From positions 1 to 57,409 of the forward strand of contig JBFHNV010000006.1 of NCBI GenBank assembly GCA_041593595.1: a DNA stretch of 57,409 nucleotides, read 5' to 3'. Shown in pieces: positions 1-9,697 of this stretch (its first letter is position 1; each line of letters begins with the position of its first letter). Source of the DNA: JBFHNV01 sp041593595. Lineage in GTDB: Bacteria > Pseudomonadota > Gammaproteobacteria > HK1. The notes beneath the pieces are model-generated. The model ran no database searches. It was not told where the DNA came from and saw only the letters and a program-made list of their open reading frames with translations. The position numbers and the translations under genes were made by a program.

Positions 1-80
1 CCGTCGGCCGCATGGATGCGGCCGTCGAGCGTACATGGACGTATTCACAGCGTGTCCCCGCGGCCCGTGCCGGGCCGGCC
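1..80 (+). repeat. dispersed hairpin repeat, copy A (left arm cut off by window start)
   Basis: This is close to the reverse complement of 49422-49528 (copy E). The two share the loop with GGACGTATTCACAGCGTG and the outer arm at 54-80. The matching left arm would lie before base 1. Weaker similarity to copy E continues to about 130, past the stop codon of the adjacent minus-strand gene. The element sits at the 3' end of that gene. Confidence 0.75.
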
Positions 81-106
81 GCCCCCCGGGGCATGCCGTC
101 GATCGA

Positions 107-979
107 TCACGATTGCCGGCTCGCGCGGGCCCCGCGGTGCGACGTGAGCCGCAGGCGCAGCTCCGTGCGCCCCAGCATCCGCAGATCCGGCAGGAAGTTC
201 TCGCGGCGCAGGTAACGCAGATCGTGGCGGTCCACGGGACCGACGAACATGAGCCTGCGCCACGGGTCGTAGCGCGCCTTGTCCGTGCCCAGCACCTTCT
301 GCAGCACGTAGAAGGTGAGGTAGTGGTTGTCCACCACGGCGCGCAGGGGCGTCTCGCTGCGCCCGATGACGTCGATGAGATCCAGGTTGAACAGCTTCTC
401 CCCGGTCACGGGGGAGTGCCGGTCGGGGCCGTCGGAGAACACGAAGTCGTAGCGACGATCCGGCACGTGGTCGTAGCGCACGCCGCGGAAGATGCGGTGG
501 TATCCCTCCACCTTGCGCGGGTGCACCAGCTCCACGACGCCGTCGAGGTCCGCGGGCAACGCGGCGCGCGCCGCCGCGAACCAGCGGTCGTCGTCCTCCA
601 GCGACGTGACTCGCCCGGGCGGCGCGCCGTCCTTGGCGTTGTCGAGCAGCGCCTGCGCCAGCACCACGGTGGAGATCCCGGTGCCGCACTCCAGCACCTC
701 CCGCGGCCTGTGGCGGCGCACCTGCTCGTAGAGCACCACGTAATCGCTGTAGGACGCCCCGGTCACGTTCGAGGCGCGGGCATAGTCTGTCAGGCGATGC
801 CACAGCTCCGGGTGCCGGCGCAGGCGCCGCTCGCCGCGACGGTTGTGCCACGCCAGCGACTCCTTGATCACCCGGGTGCGCAGCCGCACCAGCAGGCCCA
901 TTCCCGCCACGTCCTCCGGCACCGGCAGTGATTGCGGTATGCCGGGGGGGCGGTCCTCCTCGTCCACCGGGTGATCCAT
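107..979 (-). CDS. SAM-dependent methyltransferase-like protein
   Basis: Predicted cytoplasmic protein of 290 residues with a class I Rossmann methyltransferase look. A motif-I-like segment ECGTGISTVVLAQALL lies near residue 96, followed by an acidic strand end (TSLEDDDRWF) that would bind the ribose of S-adenosylmethionine. Further on, DFVFSDGPDRHS resembles the motif after beta-4. The substrate cannot be told from the sequence. The C-terminal codons run into the similarity zone of repeat copy A. No partner gene is adjacent on the same strand. The ATG at 979 is the start; the sequence upstream is non-coding and separates it from a divergent PilZ gene. The fold is fairly sure and the function unknown. 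Confidence 0.7.
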   Translation of the reverse strand: MDHPVDEEDRPPGIPQSLPVPEDVAGMGLLVRLRTRVIKESLAWHNRRGERRLRRHPELWHRLTDYARASNVTGASYSDYVVLYEQVRRHRPREVLECGTGISTVVLAQALLDNAKDGAPPGRVTSLEDDDRWFAAARAALPADLDGVVELVHPRKVEGYHRIFRGVRYDHVPDRRYDFVFSDGPDRHSPVTGEKLFNLDLIDVIGRSETPLRAVVDNHYLTFYVLQKVLGTDKARYDPWRRLMFVGPVDRHDLRYLRRENFLPDLRMLGRTELRLRLTSHRGARASRQS

Positions 980-1277
980 GCGGCTCCTTTCCGTGGGTCC
1001 AGGTGACTGCGGTAGCCGGCGCGAAAGACTGCGGGAGCCGGGCGCAAAAGTGAATCGGCGTGGCGCAACGGCGCGACTGTCGCGGAGCTCGCGCGAGGAA
1101 CGTGATGCCGCTACGGACGCCGGAACTCGCCTTCCCGTTCATCGCCGCGGCCCCGAGCCGGACGCTGCACGCAGCGGCGGGCGACGCCTACGTAAACGTG
1201 TTAGCCGAAACTGTTTATTTCTCGCTCGCCCGCGGGCAGACTCCACTCCGGAGGCAACGCGTCATCGGGGGTCGGCG

Positions 1278-1565
1278 ATGGAGGTGGCGGTCGAGCAGCG
1301 GGGAGCGCCGCGCGTCGAGGCCCAGTACAAGGTGGAGTTCAGCGTCGCCGGCCGCTGCAGCTACGGCGTCGGCCGCGCCGTCGACCTGAGCGAGACGGGG
1401 CTGCGATTCATCGCCGAGACCAGCGTGGAGCCGGGCAGCTACCTGACGGTGCGTGTCCCCCCGCGAGCCGCCGGGCTGCCGGCGCTCACCCGACTCGCGG
1501 CGGTGGTGCGCTGCCTGCGCCTCGCGGACGGCAGCGGCTACGCCATCGGCTGCGCCTACGACTGA
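1278..1565 (+). CDS. PilZ-domain protein
   Basis: A 95-residue protein that is essentially one PilZ domain, the family that binds cyclic di-GMP. It opens with QRGAPRVEAQYKVEF, a variant of the usual RxxxR switch near the N-terminus, and continues with DLSETGLRF, matching the D/NxSxxG motif. Only one arginine is clearly in register (APR), so nucleotide binding may be weakened. It is cytoplasmic and would act as an adaptor for an unknown target. The ATG at 1278 is chosen because it begins directly before the domain; the open frame further upstream has no family resemblance. A degenerate GGDEF gene lies convergently 107 bases away. Confidence 0.75.
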   Translation: MEVAVEQRGAPRVEAQYKVEFSVAGRCSYGVGRAVDLSETGLRFIAETSVEPGSYLTVRVPPRAAGLPALTRLAAVVRCLRLADGSGYAIGCAYD

Positions 1566-1672
1566 GGCCCGGTGACGGCGGGCGATTCCGTCACGGGCTG
1601 CCAGTCGCGGCGCCGGGCGGTTCAGGGCACGCGAGCCACCGGGTGATGCCATCGCCCGGCGGCGCCGGGAAT

Positions 1673-2245
1673 TCACATGACCTCGGTCAGGTGGCGGCGC
1701 CACTCCTGCTCGCGCTCCAGGTCCTGCCACGCGTGATCGGACAGGGTCACGAGCTGGATGCCGCTGCCGCCCAGGTCGCGGGCTGCCTGACACGCGCGGC
1801 GCACCAGCGCGAGCCACGCCTGCGGTTCCTCGGGTTGGGGACCCAGCTCCACCAGGCCCACGTGGGCGCCCAGGCGGAAGGGGTGTCCGTGCCAGGAGAA
1901 GCGGCCCTGGTCCAGCGCGCCGCGAATCCGCTTCGCCCGCACCACCGCGTCCGCCGGCAGCGTGTCGGGCAACAGCAGCGACGCCTCGCCGATACCCACG
2001 AGGCATGCGGGGACGGCGGGGCCGATCTGGTTGTGCACGACGGCCTCGATGAGATCCTGCAGCGCCCGGATCGCCGCCTGACCGCAGGTGGTCTCGATGT
2101 CGCCCGCCCGGGCCACGTCCAGGTGCAGGAGGGCGGCGGGCTGGCCACGCCCGCTGGCGGCGATGGCCGCGGCCAGCGCAGCAAGGAACTCCTGGTCTTC
2201 GTGCGGCGTCGCGTGCGCCGCTGTCCGTTTTTCGGGGGATGCCAT
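1673..2245 (-). CDS. degenerate GGDEF-domain protein
   Basis: A 190-residue protein resembling the diguanylate cyclase (GGDEF) fold: a strand LLHLDVAR, a helix ending in AVVHNQIG, the hairpin where the signature belongs, then the later strands HPFRLGAHVGL and a helix of the ALVRRACQAARD type. The signature is replaced by VGIGEASLLL, so the glycine pair and catalytic acidic residue are altered and cyclase activity is unlikely. It may serve as a GTP or effector sensor. The ATG at 2245 is preferred over the longer frame to 2416 because GGAGG lies just upstream. With the convergent PilZ gene it forms a small c-di-GMP-themed pair; that link is inference. Confidence 0.6.
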   Translation of the reverse strand: MASPEKRTAAHATPHEDQEFLAALAAAIAASGRGQPAALLHLDVARAGDIETTCGQAAIRALQDLIEAVVHNQIGPAVPACLVGIGEASLLLPDTLPADAVVRAKRIRGALDQGRFSWHGHPFRLGAHVGLVELGPQPEEPQAWLALVRRACQAARDLGGSGIQLVTLSDHAWQDLEREQEWRRHLTEVM

Positions 2246-2477
2246 CTCGAGCCTCCTGCCGCCATCCGGCCGCCGCTGGTTCGGTACGTGGCTTCCCCGG
2301 GGTTGGCGCCCCCAATATAGCGCATCGCGGGCCGCCAGCCACCGAGTGGGCGCCGTGGGTCTGCGCCGCCGCGTCCGGCGCCCCCGGTTGCGGCATGTTC
2401 GCCGGGCCGCCGACAATCACGTCCGGCGGTCACGCGGCTGCCGCGACCCGTCCGCGCCACATAACCAGGAAGCCCAC

Positions 2478-3905
2478 ATGTCGGTCCGACCCGTGCCGCG
2501 ACCCGAACCGGAACCGCCGACCGGCGCGGGCAGCCTGGCGCTGGAACTGGCCACGCGCGCCCTCGCATTCCGCGACCACCATCTGGACACCGCGCTGATC
2601 GCCGCGGCGCGCACCGCGATCATCGACACCGTCGCGGTGACCCTGCTCGGGTCACTGGAGCCGTCCACCGCGATGGTTCGCGCCGCACTGGGCGCGCCGC
2701 CCGGGGGACCGGCATGCCTCCTCGGCAGCGGCGACGCCGCGACGGTGCTGGACGCGGCGCTGATCAACGGGGTGGCCTCCCACGCCCTGGACTTCGACGA
2801 CTTCACCCAGGAGTTCGGAGGGCACCCCTCGGTGCCGGTGGTGCCCGGCCTGCTGGCGCTGGCCCAGGCCCGCGGCGCCTCCGGGCGCGCCCTGCTGGCT
2901 GCCTACGTGGTCGGCGTGGAGGCGGAGACGCGCATCGCGAAGGGCGTGCACTTCCACCATTACGAGAAGGGCTGGCACCCCACCTCCACCCTCGGGGTTT
3001 TCGGCGCCGCCGCGGCTGCCGCCCATCTGCTGGGTCTGGACGCGGCCCGCGCGGCCCACGCCCTGGCCATCGCGGCCTCCGGCGCCTGCGGGCTCAAGGC
3101 CAGCTTCGGCACCTTCACCAAGCCCCTGCACGTGGGACAGTGCGCCCGCGCCGGCACCCAGGCGGCGCTGCTGGCGGAGCAGGGCTTCGACGCGTCGCCG
3201 CAGGCGTTCGAGCACCGCCACGGGTTCCTGGAGGTGTACAACGGTGCCGGACACTACGACGTGGACGCCATGCGCGCGCCCTGGTTCGCGCCGCCGGCGG
3301 TGCTCGATCCCGGCATCAGCCTGAAGCAGTTCCCCTGCTGCGGCAGCACCCACCCGGCCATCTACATGGCCCTGGAGCTGCGCCGACGCCACGCGCCGCG
3401 CCCGGAGAGCATCCGGGGTCTGACGGTGCTCACCCACCCGCGGCGACTGCCGCATACGGACAACCCGGATCCCGGCACGCCGCTGGAGGCGAAGTTCAGC
3501 ATCCAGTACTGCGTGGCGCGGGCGCTGCTGGACGGCGAGCCGCGCCTGGCCCACTTCGAGGGCGAGGCGCACCGGGATACGCGGGTGCGCCGGGTGATGG
3601 CGGTGACCCGCGCGCAGCCGCATCCCGAGATGGCCGGGCGCAGCGGCGAGGCCTTCGGCGCCGAGGTGGTGCTGGAGCTGGATGGCGGCACGACGGACCG
3701 GGCACGGGTGGAGCACATGCCCGGCCGCGGGCCGCGTCACCCCATGACCGCAGCGGAGCTGGAAGCCAAGTTCATGGACTGCGCCACGCGCGCGCTGCCC
3801 CGGGAGCGGGCGCGGGCACTGCTGGCGCGGCTCGAGGCGCTCGAGTCCATCGTGGATCTCCGCGACCTCGACCCGTTGCTGGGTGCCGGCGCAACCGTGG
3901 CATGA
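2478..3905 (+). CDS. MmgE/PrpD family protein
   Basis: 475 residues, the usual size for the MmgE/PrpD family, whose known members include 2-methylcitrate dehydratase and cis-aconitate decarboxylase. Family hallmarks are visible: an all-helical N-terminal domain with GVASHALDFDDF and GGHPSVPVVP, the segment HYEKGWHPTSTLGVFGAAAAA, and FTKPLHVGQCARAG, followed by a smaller C-terminal domain with LKQFPCCGSTHPAI and LEAKFSIQYCVA. No other propionate or methylcitrate genes are nearby, so the substrate is open. It lies directly upstream of the urease operon, and its last codons overlap a sigma-54-type promoter for that operon, so it is probably not co-transcribed with urease under nitrogen control. 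Confidence 0.85.
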   Translation: MSVRPVPRPEPEPPTGAGSLALELATRALAFRDHHLDTALIAAARTAIIDTVAVTLLGSLEPSTAMVRAALGAPPGGPACLLGSGDAATVLDAALINGVASHALDFDDFTQEFGGHPSVPVVPGLLALAQARGASGRALLAAYVVGVEAETRIAKGVHFHHYEKGWHPTSTLGVFGAAAAAAHLLGLDAARAAHALAIAASGACGLKASFGTFTKPLHVGQCARAGTQAALLAEQGFDASPQAFEHRHGFLEVYNGAGHYDVDAMRAPWFAPPAVLDPGISLKQFPCCGSTHPAIYMALELRRRHAPRPESIRGLTVLTHPRRLPHTDNPDPGTPLEAKFSIQYCVARALLDGEPRLAHFEGEAHRDTRVRRVMAVTRAQPHPEMAGRSGEAFGAEVVLELDGGTTDRARVEHMPGRGPRHPMTAAELEAKFMDCATRALPRERARALLARLEALESIVDLRDLDPLLGAGATVA

Positions 3906-3913
3906 AGCTTGCT
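3898..3913 (+). promoter_or_regulatory. sigma-54 (RpoN) promoter for the urease operon
   Basis: TGGCAT-GAAGC-TTGCT matches the -24/-12 consensus TGGCAC-N5-TTGCW with one change in the -24 box. It begins in the last codons of the PrpD-like gene, and initiation would fall near 3925, about 20 bases before the first gene of the urease operon. An element of identical form and spacing precedes urtA. Confidence 0.65.
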
Positions 3914-3944
3914 CGTGATCACCGAGACCCACAGGGGAAGGATC

Positions 3945-4211
3945 ATGCACGACCTGATTGCACGCGCGGCGCTCGGCGCCGCCCTGACCGCGCTCACCGC
4001 CACCACTGCCGCCCACGGGGGCCACGCGCTGCCGCCCGGCATCGCCGGCGTCGCCCATGTGCACCTGGCGCAAGGCGGCGTGGCTGGCATACCCATGGCG
4101 GCGCTGGCGGGTGCCGCCATCGTCACGGTCATCGCCGCCACAGCGGCGGCCGTCGCGCGACGCGGGCGGCGTCGCCGCGGGCAGTCGCGTGCCCGCCGCC
4201 GGGGCCGCTGA
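3945..4211 (+). CDS. small membrane protein at the head of the urease operon
   Basis: An 88-residue protein of unknown function. The N-terminus looks like a signal peptide (hydrophobic core near residues 5-22), followed by a short histidine-containing stretch (HGGHALPPG, then HVHL), a second hydrophobic segment near residues 48-68, and a strongly basic tail of arginines. The ATG at 3945 has AGGGGAAGG just upstream; a TTG at 3909 is also in frame but lies within the promoter. Its end overlaps the start of ureD, so it is translationally tied to urease assembly. The histidines might suggest a nickel or urea role, but that is speculation. Confidence 0.55.
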   Translation: MHDLIARAALGAALTALTATTAAHGGHALPPGIAGVAHVHLAQGGVAGIPMAALAGAAIVTVIAATAAAVARRGRRRRGQSRARRRGR

Positions 4212-5052
4212 CGCGGCACCCGGCGTCGGGACCCGGACCGGCTGGGATGCGCGCCTGGAGCTCACGTTCCAGCGCCGGGACACCCGCACCGTCCTGGCGC
4301 GCCGGCGCCACGAGGGCCCCTTGATGGTGCAGTCGCCGTTCTATCCGGAAGGGGCGCCGTGCCACGTGTACCTGCTGCACCCGCCCGGCGGCCTGGTGGC
4401 CGGGGATCGCCTGGACGTGCAGGTGCGGGCCGAGCCCGCGAGCCATGCCCTGGTGACCACGCCGGCCGCCAGCAAGCTCTACCGCAGCGAGGGCGCCGAG
4501 GCGGTGGTACGCCAGCAGCTCGCGGTGTGCCGTGACGCCATCCTCGAGTGGCTGCCGGGCGAGTCCATCGTCTTCGACGGCGCGCGCTGCGACCTGGGCA
4601 CGGGGGTGGATCTGGAACCCGGCGCGCGCCTGCTGGCCTGGGAGTCCTGGATCCTGGGCCGGCCGGCCTGCCAAGAGGTCTTCGCCCGGGGCCGGTTCCG
4701 GCAGCGCCTGGAAGTCCGGCTCGACGGCGTGCCGCTGCTGGTGGAGCGCAACGCCGCGGACGGTGGCAGCCCGTGGCTGTCGCAGCCCTGGGGCCTGGGC
4801 GGTCGCGCCGCTGCCGGCACCCTGGTGGCATGGCCCGCCGACGCGACCTGCGCCGACGCGGCGCGCGATGCCGCCGCCCGCGTACCGGGCGAGGCGCTGA
4901 CGGGCGTGACCCTGGTGGACGGCCTCCTGGTGTGCCGCGCCCTCGCCGCGGGGCTCGCCGCGCTGCGCGCGCGGCTGGAGGCCTGGTGGCGCATCCTGCG
5001 CCCCCGGGTGGCGGGACGCGACGCGGTGGCGCCACGGGTGTGGGCGACCTGA
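4189..5052 (+). CDS. ureD: urease accessory protein UreD
   Basis: UreD (UreH) scaffolds the UreF-UreG complex on apo-urease and helps deliver nickel. The 287-residue sequence shows family landmarks: GPLMVQSPFYPEG, the VYLLHPPGGLVAGD segment, TTPAASKLYRS, and LEWLPGESIVFDGA. The likely start is the GTG at 4189, which gives the normal family length and overlaps the preceding small gene by 23 bases; upstream in-frame sequence has no family resemblance. Unlike the later genes of the operon, it is separated from ureA by about 245 bases that contain a hairpin repeat. Confidence 0.92.
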   Translation: MPAAGAADAAPGVGTRTGWDARLELTFQRRDTRTVLARRRHEGPLMVQSPFYPEGAPCHVYLLHPPGGLVAGDRLDVQVRAEPASHALVTTPAASKLYRSEGAEAVVRQQLAVCRDAILEWLPGESIVFDGARCDLGTGVDLEPGARLLAWESWILGRPACQEVFARGRFRQRLEVRLDGVPLLVERNAADGGSPWLSQPWGLGGRAAAGTLVAWPADATCADAARDAAARVPGEALTGVTLVDGLLVCRALAAGLAALRARLEAWWRILRPRVAGRDAVAPRVWAT

Positions 5053-5135
5053 TGGGCATCCGCGTTAACGAGCGCCCGGCGCGGCGCCACGCCGGCCGCT
5101 GGACAGGTGTTTCGAATGGCAAGACTTGTCACGGA

Positions 5136-5237
5136 GGAGGAAGGCATGGGTCGAGGCGCCCGTAGTCGGCAGGGACGCCGCCTTCGAGCCCCCAGGGACG
5201 GGTTCACGGCGTGGCGAATCGACCAATGCCTTCCTCC
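5136..5237 (+). repeat. dispersed hairpin repeat, copy B (between ureD and ureA)
   Basis: The 19-base arms 5136-5154 and 5219-5237 are reverse complements with one mismatch. The 64-base loop carries the family core CAGGGACGGGTTCACGGCGT. The arms differ in sequence from those of the other copies. The element sits inside an otherwise tightly packed operon and could attenuate or process the transcript. Confidence 0.8.
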
Positions 5238-5297
5238 GCAGCACGAACGACTTGCAGCAGGATTCGGAACAGGTGCTCAGAGCAGGAGGGACCAACC

Positions 5298-5600
5298 GTG
5301 AACCTGTCGCCCAGGGAGAAGGACAAGCTGCTGGTGTTCACCGCCGCGCTGCTCGCGGAGCGGCGCCGTGCCCGGGGCCTGAAGCTCAACCACCCGGAGG
5401 CGGTGGCCTTCATCTCGGCGGCCATCATGGAAGGGGCGCGGGACGGGCGGAGCGTCGCCGAGCTCATGAGCCTCGGCACCACGCTGCTCGGGCGCGACGA
5501 CGTGATGGAGGGCGTGGCGGAGATGATCCACGAGGTGCAGGTGGAGGCCACCTTCCCCGACGGCACCAAGCTCGTCACCGTCCACGACCCCATCACCTAG
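5298..5600 (+). CDS. ureA: urease subunit gamma
   Basis: The 100-residue gamma subunit of the nickel urease, which hydrolyses urea to ammonia and carbamate in the cytoplasm. It begins NLSPREKDKLLVFTAALLAE, the conserved N-terminus of the family, and contains the HPEAVAFISAAIMEGARDG segment. The start is GTG at 5298, preceded by AGGAGGG at good spacing. The length matches separate gamma subunits, so gamma and beta are not fused. The stop codon TAG is immediately followed by the terminal repeat of a miniature palindromic element and may even be contributed by its target sequence. Confidence 0.97.
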   Translation: MNLSPREKDKLLVFTAALLAERRRARGLKLNHPEAVAFISAAIMEGARDGRSVAELMSLGTTLLGRDDVMEGVAEMIHEVQVEATFPDGTKLVTVHDPIT

Positions 5601-5777
5601 CCCGCACTATTCATGAACGCGACTGGCGAGGGCGTGGAGATGGCGGTAGATGCAAGTCAGGCGCCGCTTCGGGCGCGCAGGCGTACCTTGATGGTACGTC
5701 GAGCACCCGAAGCAAGGCTGACGCCGCAGATGCCGGCAGATCCGCGTCCGCAGCGGAGTGTTCATGAATGGTGCGGG
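5601..5777. mobile_element. miniature inverted-repeat element between ureA and ureB
   Basis: A 177-base element with 18-base terminal inverted repeats, CCCGCACTATTCATGAAC at 5601-5618 and its complement at 5760-5777 with one mismatch. It is flanked by CTAG on the left and CTAA on the right, like an imperfect 4-base target duplication. The interior has further hairpin potential around GGCGTACCTTGATGGTACG (5682-5700) and no plausible gene. No transposase is nearby, so movement would need one acting in trans. The ureB ribosome binding site begins right after it. Confidence 0.7.
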
Positions 5778-5794
5778 CTAAAGGAGGCGACGGC

Positions 5795-6111
5795 ATGATC
5801 CCGGGAGAGGTCCTCTGCGAGCCTGGCGACATCGAGATCAATGCCGGCCGCCCACGCGTCACGCTCACCGTGGAGAACACCGGCGACCGTCCGGTGCAGG
5901 TGGGCTCCCACTACCACTTCCACGAGACCAACGGGGCGCTGCGCTTCGACCGCGCGGCGGCCCGGGGCATGCGCCTGGACATCGCGGCGGGCACGGCGGT
6001 GCGCTTCGAGCCCGGGCAGGCCCGCGACGTCACCCTGGTGGGTTACGCCGGCGCGCGGGTGGTGCACGGCTTCAATGCCGCGGTGAGCGGCCCCCTGGAC
6101 GAGGGATCCCG

Positions 6112-6115
<4 letters not shown>
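5795..6115 (+). CDS. ureB: urease subunit beta
   Basis: The 106-residue beta subunit of urease. It opens MIPGEVLCEPGDIEIN and carries the family signature QVGSHYHFHETN and the GMRLDIAAGTAVRFEPG turn. The ATG at 5795 follows AAAGGAGG, a strong binding site that starts just past the miniature palindromic element. The stop overlaps the ureC start by four bases (ATGA), which implies translational coupling. The C-terminus keeps the VVHGFN motif near the end of the family domain, so the subunit looks complete. Confidence 0.97.
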
Positions 6116-7815
<1,700 letters not shown>

Positions 7816-7829
7816 CCGGGCGGGCAGGG

Positions 7830-8345
7830 GTGGCCACCGTGGAATCCTCGTCCGGGCTGCTCGAGCTGGTGGCCCGCGACACCGGCAGCGGACCGTGCGA
7901 CGACAGCGTGACCCTCACCTTCGAGCGTCGGCAGCGCACGCGGGCACGGGTGCGCCTGGACGGCGGCGGCGAGGCGGCCATCCTGCTGCCCCGGGGCGAG
8001 GTGCTGCGGGGCGGCGAGCGGCTGCGCTCGCGCTGCGGCCGCGTGGTGGCGGTGCGCGCCGCCGACGAGAACCTGTCCCACGTGGCGGTGGCCGATGCTG
8101 CGGCGCTCGCGCGGGCGGCGTACCACCTGGGCAACCGTCACGTGGCGGTGCAGGTGGGCCCGGGATGGCTGCGCTATGCCCACGACCACGTGCTGGACGA
8201 CCTGGTCCGCGGCCTGGGTCTCCCGGTGCGCACCTGCAGCGCGCCCTTCGAGCCGGAAGCCGGGGCCTACGCGGGTCACTCGCACGCACACGAACACGTA
8301 CACGAACACGTACACGCTCACGGGCACGACCATGACGGCAGCTGA
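7830..8345 (+). CDS. ureE: urease nickel metallochaperone UreE
   Basis: UreE binds nickel and passes it to the UreG-UreF-UreD complex. The 171-residue protein shows the N-terminal peptide-binding-like domain (LTFERRQRTRARVRL) and the metal-binding domain with YHLGNRHVAVQVG, which holds the conserved histidine. The tail contains ten histidines alternating with other residues (HSHAHEHVHEHVHAHGHDHD), a nickel-storage feature of some UreE proteins. The start is GTG at 7830; a second GTG at 7839 is equally possible. The histidine tail is encoded by short direct repeats at 8287-8312, and its last 14 bases overlap the ureF start. Confidence 0.93.
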   Translation: MATVESSSGLLELVARDTGSGPCDDSVTLTFERRQRTRARVRLDGGGEAAILLPRGEVLRGGERLRSRCGRVVAVRAADENLSHVAVADAAALARAAYHLGNRHVAVQVGPGWLRYAHDHVLDDLVRGLGLPVRTCSAPFEPEAGAYAGHSHAHEHVHEHVHAHGHDHDGS

Positions 8346-9015
8346 TCCGGACGCGGGCCTCCCGCGGCTGCTGCAGCTGGCGAGCCCGGCGCTGCCGGTG
8401 GGCGCCTTCGCCTTCTCCGAGGGTCTCGAGCAGGCGGTGGAGGCAGGCTGGGTGCGCGACGCCGCCGGGGCGGGCGGCTGGATCCTGGGCCTGCTGGAGC
8501 ACGGCCCCGGCCGGCTGGACGTGCCCCTGTTCGCCCGCCTGCACGCCGCCTGGTGCGACGGCGACGCGGCGCGCGCCCGTGTCCTCAGCCGCTGGCTGCT
8601 GGCGTGCCGGGAGACGGCGGAGCTGCGCGCCGCGGACCGGCTCCAGGGCCAGGCGCTGGCCCGGGTGCTCGCGGGTCTGGGCGAGACGCGGGCCGAGACG
8701 TGGCTGCACGACGCGGGTGCGAGCTTCGCGGCGCTGTTCGCGCTGGCCGCTGCGCGCTGGCGGCTCGGCTGCGACGCCGCGGCCACCGCGCTGCTGTGGA
8801 GCTGGTGCGAGAACGTCACCGCGGCCGTCGTCAAGCTGGTGCCGCTGGGACAGCGCGACGGGCAGCGGATCCTGTTCGAGGCCGGCACGCGCATCCCGCA
8901 GGTCCTGCGCACGGGGCTCGCCCTCGACGATGACGCCATCGCCGGCGGCATGCCGGGGCACGCCATCGCCAGCGCGCGCCACGAGGTGCAGCGCACCCGG
9001 TTGTTCCGATCATGA
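8332..9015 (+). CDS. ureF: urease accessory protein UreF
   Basis: UreF, 227 residues, an all-helical protein that bridges UreD and UreG and gates GTP-dependent nickel insertion. Typical segments are LLQLASPALPVGAFAFSEGL near the N-terminus and the C-terminal helices with SWCENVTAAVVKLVPLGQ. The ATG at 8332 lies inside the histidine-rich end of ureE, giving a 14-base overlap. The ribosome binding sequence is therefore poor, and translation probably depends on coupling to ureE. Its stop is 28 bases before ureG. Confidence 0.95.
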   Translation: MTAADPDAGLPRLLQLASPALPVGAFAFSEGLEQAVEAGWVRDAAGAGGWILGLLEHGPGRLDVPLFARLHAAWCDGDAARARVLSRWLLACRETAELRAADRLQGQALARVLAGLGETRAETWLHDAGASFAALFALAAARWRLGCDAAATALLWSWCENVTAAVVKLVPLGQRDGQRILFEAGTRIPQVLRTGLALDDDAIAGGMPGHAIASARHEVQRTRLFRS

Positions 9016-9043
9016 GCCGCGGACGCGGCAGGAGGTAGCACGG

Positions 9044-9673
<630 letters not shown>

Positions 9674-9697
9674 CGCCCGCCTGGCGCGCGGCGCCCG

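Noticed and set aside
2652..4289. 545-codon minus-strand open frame opposite the PrpD-like gene
   Set aside because: No protein-like features; it mirrors the coding strand, and its composition is that of a shadow frame.
5611..5880. 89-codon open frame over the miniature element
   Set aside because: It is made from inverted repeats and the start of ureB on the wrong strand; no sign of coding.
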